19,506 bases of DNA from CAZBUH01 sp964495095 (GTDB taxonomy: Bacteria; Bacillota; Clostridia; Oscillospirales; Oscillospiraceae). Positions within the stretch are counted from its first letter, which is position 1, and the number at the start of each line of letters is the position of its first letter. Shown piece after piece: positions 14,017 to 19,506 of this stretch. The stretch spans positions 1-19,506 of the forward strand of contig CAZBUH010000032.1 in NCBI GenBank assembly GCA_964495095.1, in the 5' to 3' direction. The position numbers and the translations under genes are program-made. The notes under the pieces are model-generated. The model was not told where the DNA came from and did not search any database. It was given only the letters and a program-made list of their open reading frames with translations.

Positions 14017-14472
14017 TTACATATGCCTTTTCCTTTTCCATCTTCTGAAATCGTTTATATGATACTCTATCACCGACACAACCAGTATGCCAACCGCTAT
14101 GCCGAGGGCCGTGTTGATAGTGTCCCAGCCGTAGCCCGAAGCCGCCGCCCGGTTTCCATCGGCTATGCTGCTCATGGTGTAGTACAGGGAGCCGCCAGGC
14201 ACAAGGAGGATTATGGCCGGGAGCAGGAATACCGTGGCGGGAGCCTTCTGCAGCCTGGCGGTTATCTCGGCGTACATTGTCGCGGCGCCGGCGGCTATCA
14301 TATTGCTCACAAAAACACTGCCTGTAATATCCATAAACACAAAATACAGGGCGCAGGTTATAAGCCCGCCCAAAATCGCGTACGTAAGCCGCCGCTTTTT
14401 TGTTCTTAGGACCAGTGAAAAGCCGCATATGCCGGCCATGCCCGCTATGAGCCTTATAATATATTCTCTCAT
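14017..14472 (-). CDS. ThrE-type threonine/serine exporter, small subunit (ThrE_2, DUF3815)
   Basis: This 151-residue membrane protein matches the C-terminal half of ThrE exporters, which release threonine and serine by proton exchange. The family signature PAIILLVPGGSLYYTMSSIA is clear near residues 85-104, and four to five membrane helices are likely, with a basic tail (RRWKRKRHM). The start overlaps the stop of the other half by four bases (ATGA), with cggaggtg upstream, so the halves are made together. Splitting ThrE into two genes is normal in Firmicutes. Substrate is inferred from the family. Confidence 0.92.
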   Translation of the reverse strand: MREYIIRLIAGMAGICGFSLVLRTKKRRLTYAILGGLITCALYFVFMDITGSVFVSNMIAAGAATMYAEITARLQKAPATVFLLPAIILLVPGGSLYYTMSSIADGNRAAASGYGWDTINTALGIAVGILVVSVIEYHINDFRRWKRKRHM

Positions 14473-15230
14473 GCCGCACCTCCGTAGACAAACAGCGCCG
14501 CGCCGAAGCCCACGACTATGGCCAGTGCGGTGAGCACCACCTCCACGAGCTTCAGCGTACCGGATATGGTGTTTCCGGACAGGAGGTCACGTATGGAGTT
14601 TACCATCTGCAGGCCGGGGATAAAAATCATGATATCGCCTATCATCACCTTGTCGGTATTTACGCCGAGGCCCAGCTTCACAAGGGCTATGCCCAGAATT
14701 CCGGCAAAAATGGAGCATATGGCCGTGTACACAAGGGTGTTGGGGCTTCTGTATTTATAGACCCGTTCCGCAAGCGTTACCATTACCGCCACGCAGGCGG
14801 AGGCCAGCGCATCCCGCAGGTTCCCTCCGAAAAACACCGAGAAGCCGGCGGCCATAAGGCAGTTCCCCAGAATGTGCCGCAATATATTCATATATTCCCG
14901 GACGCCCAGGTTTTTTATCCGCTCCTCTATCTCCGAAACCTCCGGCCTGTTTGCGCAGATATCTCGGGACAGAGCGTTGAGCGCCTCCAGCCTGCTCATA
15001 TCCGAAACGTACTTCCCTATGCCACGGGACTGGCTCACCCGCCTGCCGTCCGGCTCAACTATTGTGGCGGAAATAAGGGAGGTTATGGTGAAAATATCCG
15101 TGTTTTCGTAGCCGTAGGCGGCGCATATGCGCTTTACCGTGCCGTCCACGCGGCTTATCTCCGCGCCGCATTCCATCATTCCCTCTGCAATATCCATAAC
15201 AGCGTTTAACAGCCGCTCTGTGTTATCCAT
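14469..15230 (-). CDS. ThrE-type threonine/serine exporter, large subunit (ThrE, DUF1212)
   Basis: This 253-residue protein has the DUF1212 N-terminal cytoplasmic domain, with GMMECGAEISRVDGTVKRIC near residues 16-35 and ITSLISATIVEPDG after it. A membrane block of about five helices follows, including DIMIFIPGLQMVNSIRDLLS and ALAIVVGFGAALFVYGGAA. It pairs with the small subunit to form a full ThrE exporter. I chose ATG at 15230 after aaggcgg; longer in-frame sequence only shadows the phosphatase gene. It overlaps the phosphatase stop by 8 bases. Confidence 0.93.
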   Translation of the reverse strand: MDNTERLLNAVMDIAEGMMECGAEISRVDGTVKRICAAYGYENTDIFTITSLISATIVEPDGRRVSQSRGIGKYVSDMSRLEALNALSRDICANRPEVSEIEERIKNLGVREYMNILRHILGNCLMAAGFSVFFGGNLRDALASACVAVMVTLAERVYKYRSPNTLVYTAICSIFAGILGIALVKLGLGVNTDKVMIGDIMIFIPGLQMVNSIRDLLSGNTISGTLKLVEVVLTALAIVVGFGAALFVYGGAA

Positions 15231-15777
15231 CCGATTTTTCCGCCTTTCCGGGGCGTATTCTGTGTCCGGCGTAATATGCGAGCACGCTGCCCAAAGTCCC
15301 CACCGCGGCGCCCACAAGCACGTCGCTGAGATAGTGCACCCCCACATAAGGCCGCGAAACGCCTATAATTACGGCAAAAACATAGCTTATGGCCCCACGT
15401 CGTTTAAAATCCCGGGTCAGCGTATAGGCCGCCGCAAATCCCGCGCAGGCGTGACCCGACGGGAAGGACCATGAGGTGGGCCCGGACACCAGCGTGGTGA
15501 GCTCCGGTATCGTCAAAAAGGGTCTTGGCCGGCACACGAGGTTTTTTATTATAATGTCATTGAAAAAGTAGCATACCGCAATGGCCAGGACTATATTAAA
15601 CCCCTGCCTCCTGTATTTTTTCGTTATCATAAGGCCTATCGCCAGCACAAACCAGCATATCCCCGCGTTTCCTATCACAGAGAAAAATTTCATTATATAA
15701 TCCAGCGCCGGAAAACGCAGACTGTCCTGGATAAAGAGCATCACAGCCTCGTCCATGCTCTGTATCGTCTCCAGCAA
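15223..15777 (-). CDS. PAP2-superfamily membrane phosphatase
   Basis: This 184-residue membrane protein has the three PAP2 motifs: KNLVCRPRP, SWSFPSGHACAG (catalytic His) and SRPYVGVHYLSDV (second His). Six membrane helices are likely. Such enzymes remove phosphates from lipids outside or in the membrane; undecaprenyl pyrophosphate recycling is the common role, though phosphatidylglycerol-phosphate is possible. The TTG at 15777 is chosen: aaggag lies 8 bases upstream, while the in-frame GTG at 15786 forms part of that site. First gene of the operon with the ThrE halves, which it overlaps. Confidence 0.9.
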   Translation of the reverse strand: MLETIQSMDEAVMLFIQDSLRFPALDYIMKFFSVIGNAGICWFVLAIGLMITKKYRRQGFNIVLAIAVCYFFNDIIIKNLVCRPRPFLTIPELTTLVSGPTSWSFPSGHACAGFAAAYTLTRDFKRRGAISYVFAVIIGVSRPYVGVHYLSDVLVGAAVGTLGSVLAYYAGHRIRPGKAEKSDG

Positions 15778-15819
15778 TATGATCACTCCTTTCTGACAGT
15801 ATTTGCAGACTTATCACCC

Positions 15820-15848
15820 ATAATAACACAAAAAATTAACAATTTAAA
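15820..15848 (-). promoter_or_regulatory. Candidate promoter of the PAP2-ThrE operon
   Basis: On the minus strand TTTAAA (15848-15843) and TATTAT (15825-15820) are 17 bases apart, matching consensus at 4/6 and 5/6. Transcription would start near 15813, about 36 bases before the TTG start. Local A/T richness makes chance matches more likely. Confidence 0.5.
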
Positions 15849-15850
15849 CC

Positions 15851-15879
15851 TTTACTTTGTATAAAATCGGCCGTATGAT
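15851..15879 (+). promoter_or_regulatory. Candidate promoter of the MoxR operon
   Basis: TTTACT (15851-15856) and TATGAT (15874-15879) are 17 bases apart, matching 4/6 and 5/6. Its -35 lies two bases from the -35 of the opposite promoter, so the pair is back to back. The ATG follows about 28 bases after the expected start. Confidence 0.5.
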
Positions 15880-15913
15880 ATTTACAATTATTATACTTTG
15901 GGAGGCGTGGAAT

Positions 15914-16876
15914 ATGGAACTTGCGCAGATATCCAGGTTATCGGGAAAAATAAAAGAAAACATCGAAAAAGTCATAGTCGGAAAAAGCGGCGAGATAGAC
16001 CTTATCCTCACCGCTCTTATCGCCGGGGGCCACGTGCTTTTGGACGACGTGCCCGGCACCGGAAAGACCGTCATGGCAAAGGCGCTGGCCAGATCCATAG
16101 ACTGCTCCTTCAGCCGGATACAGTTTACGCCGGATCTGCTGCCCTCGGATGTTACGGGGCTTTCCGTCTTTAACCAAAAGACATATGAATTTGAATTCCG
16201 CCCGGGGCCGGTGTTCACAAACATCCTCCTGGCCGACGAGATAAACAGGGCCACGCCCCGGACCCAGTCGGCGCTTCTGGAATGTATGGAGGAAAAGCAG
16301 GTCACCTCCGACGGGGCCGCCAGGGCGCTCCGGCCGCCGTTTTTCGTTATCGCAACTCAAAATCCGGTGGAGACAAGCGGCACCTTCGAGCTGCCGGAGG
16401 CTCAGCTTGACCGTTTCCTTATCCGCCTCTCCCCCGGCTATCCCGACACGGAGGGCAGCCTCAGCATAATCGGCAGGTTTATAAACGCAAGCCCTCTCGA
16501 GGAATTAAAGCCCGTGGCCTCCGGAGAGGATATAGCGGACGCCCAGCGGAGCTTTTCCGCCGTAAAGGTCAGCCCTCCCGTCCGGCGCTATATAGCCGAG
16601 CTTACAGAGAGCACCAGAAATCAGGAGGATGTGCGTCTCGGCGTCAGCCCCCGGGGTATGCTGGCGCTGCTCCGGGCCTCCCAGGCCTACGCCGCCGTCT
16701 GCGGCCGCGATTACGTCCTGCCGGACGATGTAAAAAAGCTCTGCGCCCCCGTTTTCGCCCACAGGATAGTCATGCGCTCAAGCTACGGCGCAGACTCCAG
16801 GGCCCAGGAGCTTATAGAGCGCATCATCGGCTCCGCCGCCATCCCCTCAGAGGATGTAAACGCCGAGAGTATATAA
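15914..16876 (+). CDS. MoxR-family AAA+ ATPase
   Basis: This 320-residue AAA+ ATPase has Walker A VPGTGKT (46-52), Walker B LLADEINRA (105-113), the sensor region FFVIATQNPVE and the DRFLIRL segment of the MoxR group. MoxR proteins are thought to act as chaperones that assemble or activate a partner complex, usually with DUF58 or VWA proteins encoded beside them. I chose ATG at 15914 with ggagg 8 bases upstream; the earlier in-frame ATG at 15857 overlaps the promoter. The stop is one base from the DUF58 gene, so the two are coupled. Confidence 0.95.
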   Translation: MELAQISRLSGKIKENIEKVIVGKSGEIDLILTALIAGGHVLLDDVPGTGKTVMAKALARSIDCSFSRIQFTPDLLPSDVTGLSVFNQKTYEFEFRPGPVFTNILLADEINRATPRTQSALLECMEEKQVTSDGAARALRPPFFVIATQNPVETSGTFELPEAQLDRFLIRLSPGYPDTEGSLSIIGRFINASPLEELKPVASGEDIADAQRSFSAVKVSPPVRRYIAELTESTRNQEDVRLGVSPRGMLALLRASQAYAAVCGRDYVLPDDVKKLCAPVFAHRIVMRSSYGADSRAQELIERIIGSAAIPSEDVNAESI

Positions 16877-16877
16877 A

Positions 16878-17963
16878 ATGACTGTATTCTGGCTTATAGT
16901 CTCCGTGGCGGTACTGGCGCTTTTGCAGATAATCTACTACAACAAACGTGCGCTTAAAAACGTTGATTACACCTGCCGGTTTTCAAAAGAGCGGGCATAC
17001 GCCGGCGACAAGGTGGAGTTTATCGAGGTGCTCTCCAATAAAAAGCTCATACCCATCCCGTGGGTGCGTGTGGAGGGCAAAATATCCCCATGGCTCCGGT
17101 TTGGAAATCAGGAAAATTTTGACGTGAGCCTTGAGCAGTTTCACAAAAGCGTGTTTTTTCTCGGGAGCTACAGCCGTATAACGCGGCGCCATGCGGTCAC
17201 GTGCCTCAGGCGCGGGTGCTACGATTGCAGGCTTGTCTCCGTGACCGGAGGGGACCTTTTCGGTGTCTCCCACGTGAGCCGGGACTTCACGTGTCCCGCA
17301 AAGCTCATCGTCTACCCCGCCGCCGCCCCGGCTGAGGAGCTTCCCCGTGAGGCTCTCAACTGGCAGGGCGAGGCCTCGGTGCGCCGCTGGATAATGCCGG
17401 ACCCGGTGCTCATCACCGGAATACGCGAATACAGGTACGGCGACAACCGGCGGGACGTGCACTGGGGCGCCACCGCAAAAACCGGCGTTATGCAGGTAAA
17501 GACCCGGGACTACACCGTCTGCCCGCGCCTTCTTCTGCTGCTCAACACCCAGATATCAGAAAACCTCTGGAACGGCATGGAGCCGGAGGCCGTGGAATTT
17601 CTTGAAAACGGCGTCAGCATCGCCGCCGCTCTCGCCCTATGGGCTTATGAGCACGGCATGGAGGTGGGGCTGAAATCAAACGGCAGCTGCGTTCTCTCTC
17701 CCGGCAGCGCCGTCAGCGTGCCCATAGAGCGCTCGGCCAACCAGCTTGAGGCCATATTTGAGGCCCTGGCCGCGCTGGAGATAAAAATGCAGACGCCCTT
17801 CGCCTCTTTTCTGGACGGGCTGGCAGGCTCCGGCGTGTCCATGCTGGACATTGTGATAATATCCGCCTACAACAGCGAAAAGATTTCCCAGTGCAGCGAC
17901 AGGCTGCGGGCTATGGGAAATTCCGTGACCTTCATCCCCATAGAAGGAGGCGGCAAAAAATGA
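16878..17963 (+). CDS. DUF58 domain protein
   Basis: This 361-residue protein starts with a hydrophobic helix (FWLIVSVAVLALLQIIYY), so it is membrane-anchored, followed by a beta-rich region and the DUF58 signature GIREYRYGDNRRDVHWGATA near residues 181-200. The C-terminal part resembles a VWA-like fold (LLLLLNTQ and IVIISAYN). DUF58 proteins are partners of MoxR ATPases; their molecular role is unproven. Start and stop are tight with both neighbours: the TGA overlaps the next gene's ATG. Confidence 0.93.
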   Translation: MTVFWLIVSVAVLALLQIIYYNKRALKNVDYTCRFSKERAYAGDKVEFIEVLSNKKLIPIPWVRVEGKISPWLRFGNQENFDVSLEQFHKSVFFLGSYSRITRRHAVTCLRRGCYDCRLVSVTGGDLFGVSHVSRDFTCPAKLIVYPAAAPAEELPREALNWQGEASVRRWIMPDPVLITGIREYRYGDNRRDVHWGATAKTGVMQVKTRDYTVCPRLLLLLNTQISENLWNGMEPEAVEFLENGVSIAAALALWAYEHGMEVGLKSNGSCVLSPGSAVSVPIERSANQLEAIFEALAALEIKMQTPFASFLDGLAGSGVSMLDIVIISAYNSEKISQCSDRLRAMGNSVTFIPIEGGGKK

Positions 17964-19252
17964 AAAAGCGTATTTACCGCCCCTTCCGGGAGCTTGTGTG
18001 CCTGTTTTCATCGCTGCTTTTCGCCTTCCCCATAGCCGCATTTTTCACAACGGTGTTTATTGCAAAAGACCCGGGCTATACCTACGCCCTTATCTGCTGG
18101 CCTCTGGCCCTGTGCCATATAGCCGGCTCGGCGCCCCTGGGCGAAAACAGAGCCCTCCGCCTTGGCAGCTTTATTCTCTCCGCAGCCCTGTGCCTTCTCA
18201 CCGTATATTTCATGCTGCCGGAAAAAGGTACTGTGCAGTACGTTTTCCTCGGTTTTCTCCTTATACCGGCCGTGTTCTGTTACATTCTGGGGGCGAAAAG
18301 CGCCCTGGGCTTTCCGCCTGCGTTTTCCGTCGCCGGCATAGTCATGTATCTTGCGGAGATGACGATTTTCTCCTACTCCTTCGGTCTTTCTGACGCCATA
18401 AGCCCACTCACCGTATGCGCCATGGCCTTTTTCCTGCTGAGCCTGTACAGCTTTAACTCCGCCGGGCTTTACAGCGGCCTGCACTCGGTAAAAACGGACG
18501 CTTCCGCTCCTCTCCCTCCGGGGCTTATGAGCCGGAATATGCTTCTGCTCACAGGCTTTATAATCATCGCCATGCTAATCTCGGTTTTTGAGCCCTTCCG
18601 GCTCATACTGGGCGGCATTTACTCCGCGCTAACGGCAGCCATACGCTTTCTGGCCGGTCTTATAAACACAGGCTCCGACACAGCGCCTGTTTCCACTCCA
18701 GATACCGTGGCCGCTCCCGTTCAGGAGCTTCCTGCGGCCCAGGAGGAGGGCGGTATGCTCTGGCTTTATATTGTGGTCTCTGTGCTTATTGCGGCGCTTG
18801 TTATCGCCCTCACGGTCTATATTCTGAACTCATTTTCCGGCTCCGGCAGAAAATCACGCGGTATTCCGGAATGGCTGAAACGGCTTTTCAGCAGGAAATC
18901 AGCCCCCCAGGATTACGAGGACGATGTGGAAAATCTCTTTAACCTCTCGGAATTTTTAAGCAGCGGCGGCAAGAAGCTGAGAGCGGTATTCAGCCGTCCC
19001 AGGCCCCAGAGCTTTGGGGACATGGCAAACGACGAAATGCGCGTGCGCTTTGCGTATAAGGCCCTGCTGAAAGCAAGGGGCGAGCTGTCAAAAACGCCGC
19101 TGGAGCACGCCGCCCTGGAGGACGACGAGGCCGCGGCCCGGCTGTGCAGAAGCTACAGCGACATAAAATACGCCCAGCGCCCCGCCGCTCCGGAGGACGG
19201 CTCCGCCGCCCTCGGCGCAATGAACGCCCTAAAGCGGGAGCAGAAGAAATAG
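17960..19252 (+). CDS. Polytopic membrane protein with DUF4129-like C-terminal domain
   Basis: This 430-residue protein has about seven hydrophobic segments in its first 240 residues, a Pro/Thr-rich extracytoplasmic stretch (about 242-268), a further helix (WLYIVVSVLIAALVIALTVY), and a soluble tail in which RVRFAYKALLKARGEL, TPLEHA and RLCRSYSDIKYAQRP resemble DUF4129. In related operons this third gene carries a transglutaminase core between helices; no Cys-His-Asp transglutaminase pattern is visible here. I chose ATG at 17960, after aaggaggcgg, overlapping the DUF58 stop. It may be the membrane partner that MoxR and DUF58 act on, an inference from operon order. Confidence 0.82.
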   Translation: MKKRIYRPFRELVCLFSSLLFAFPIAAFFTTVFIAKDPGYTYALICWPLALCHIAGSAPLGENRALRLGSFILSAALCLLTVYFMLPEKGTVQYVFLGFLLIPAVFCYILGAKSALGFPPAFSVAGIVMYLAEMTIFSYSFGLSDAISPLTVCAMAFFLLSLYSFNSAGLYSGLHSVKTDASAPLPPGLMSRNMLLLTGFIIIAMLISVFEPFRLILGGIYSALTAAIRFLAGLINTGSDTAPVSTPDTVAAPVQELPAAQEEGGMLWLYIVVSVLIAALVIALTVYILNSFSGSGRKSRGIPEWLKRLFSRKSAPQDYEDDVENLFNLSEFLSSGGKKLRAVFSRPRPQSFGDMANDEMRVRFAYKALLKARGELSKTPLEHAALEDDEAAARLCRSYSDIKYAQRPAAPEDGSAALGAMNALKREQKK

Positions 19253-19264
19253 CATCGGATAAAA

Positions 19265-19301
19265 TTGCTCCCCACGAGATCAAGGATTTCGTGGGGAGCA
19301 A
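19265..19301. terminator. Long hairpin between the MoxR operon and the tRNA genes
   Basis: Arms 19265-19277 and 19289-19301 pair perfectly over 13 bp, and four inner pairs including one G-T wobble extend the stem to 17 bp with an aag loop. The minus strand has a T-run after it (caatttta), the plus strand only As, so it best fits a backup tRNA terminator. It begins 12 bases after the MoxR operon stop and may also protect that mRNA's 3' end. Confidence 0.8.
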
Positions 19302-19321
19302 AACCCAAACGAAAAAGTAAA

Positions 19322-19347
19322 AAACGACGTGCCTAAGCACGTCGTTT
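19322..19347 (-). terminator. Intrinsic terminator of the tRNA-Gly/tRNA-Cys transcript
   Basis: Arms aaacgacgtgc (19322-19332) and gcacgtcgttt (19337-19347) pair perfectly around a ctaa loop. On the minus strand the stem ends in a T-rich run (ttttttactttttcg). It lies 6 bases downstream of the tRNA-Cys CCA end. Confidence 0.9.
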
Positions 19348-19353
19348 GTTGTT

Positions 19354-19428
19354 TGGAGGCGACACCCAGATTTGAACTGGGGAATCAGGGTTTTGCAGAC
19401 CCTTGCCTTACCACTTGGCTATGTCGCC
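19354..19428 (-). tRNA. tRNA-Cys (GCA), CCA encoded
   Basis: The minus strand folds into a complete cloverleaf: acceptor GGCGACA/TGTCGCC, D-arm AGCC...GGCA, anticodon stem AGGGT/ACCCT with anticodon GCA, T-arm CCCAG/CTGGG with TTCAAAT loop, discriminator T, then genome-encoded CCA at 19356-19354. It is 72 bases without CCA. It follows tRNA-Gly by 23 bases on the same strand, suggesting a shared precursor. Confidence 0.97.
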
Positions 19429-19451
19429 ATATACTATATTATTCAAAAAAT

Positions 19452-19506
19452 TGGAGCGGGCGACGAGGCTCGAACTCGCTACCTCCACCTTGGCAAGGTG
19501 GCGCTC
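19452..19506 (-). tRNA. tRNA-Gly (GCC), 5' part outside window, CCA encoded
   Basis: The minus strand reads the anticodon stem-loop CCACCTTGCCAAGGTGG with anticodon GCC, the T-arm GCGAG/CTCGT with a TTCGAGC loop, the acceptor end CGCCCGC, discriminator T and encoded CCA (19454-19452). The D-arm and 5' acceptor strand lie beyond the window end. It is upstream of tRNA-Cys in the same transcript. Confidence 0.93.

Noticed and set aside
1..19506. CRISPR array, phage genes, toxin-antitoxin or defence system
   Set aside because: No repeated spacers, integrase, att-like pairs, or recognised defence genes; the XRE/membrane pair lacks toxin features.

Overview
The window is a housekeeping stretch of a GC-rich, Gram-positive-type Clostridia genome (Oscillospirales-like is my best guess, by inference only). 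The signs are the ffh-rpsP-khpA-rimM-trmD order, strong AGGAGG-type ribosome binding sites, frequent TTG starts, an XRE regulator paired with a small membrane protein, a split ThrE exporter, and a TagO/WecA-type lipid-linked sugar transferase. There is no phage, no CRISPR array and no recognisable defence system. The only mobile DNA is a decayed insertion sequence.

Layout. (1) 1-3902, plus strand: SRP GTPase Ffh (5' end outside the window), ribosomal protein S16, the KH protein KhpA, RimM, TrmD, then an M29 metallo-aminopeptidase whose start overlaps trmD. Two strong hairpins separate khpA from rimM. rplS, the usual gene after trmD, is not there. (2) 3966-4692: a near-consensus promoter drives an XRE regulator and an overlapping four-helix membrane protein, closed by a symmetric terminator. 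(3) 4733-6194, minus strand: RlmA-type 23S rRNA methyltransferase, a small membrane protein and a YfcE-type phosphoesterase, all overlapping. (4) 6258-7204, plus strand: three small proteins of unknown function. (5) 7188-11393, minus strand: class I aminotransferase, TrpS, TagO/WecA-type transferase and a membrane-anchored LolA-like protein, tightly packed. (6) 11548-13182, minus strand: a lone 1-pyrroline-5-carboxylate dehydrogenase with its own promoter, terminator and an operator-like palindrome over the -10. (7) 13366-13969: a 604-bp deletion derivative of an IS1182-type element with perfect 13-bp terminal repeats, each abutting a stem-loop. (8) 14017-15777, minus strand: PAP2 phosphatase and the two halves of a ThrE-type exporter. 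(9) 15851-19252, plus strand: MoxR ATPase, DUF58 protein and a membrane protein with a DUF4129-like tail. (10) 19265-19506: two hairpins, tRNA-Cys and the 3' part of tRNA-Gly on the minus strand.

How the genes work together: region 1 is ribosome and tRNA maturation plus protein targeting. Region 5 joins amino-acid metabolism and tryptophan charging with cell-wall glycopolymer initiation. Region 9 is the common MoxR/DUF58 membrane-assembly module, here without a transglutaminase domain. No clearly new system is visible. The best candidates for undescribed biology are the three-gene cassette at 6258-7204, the XRE/membrane pair, and the stem-loop-flanked IS remnant. All coordinates, starts and motifs come from reading the sequence; family names come from recalled motif patterns, not database searches.
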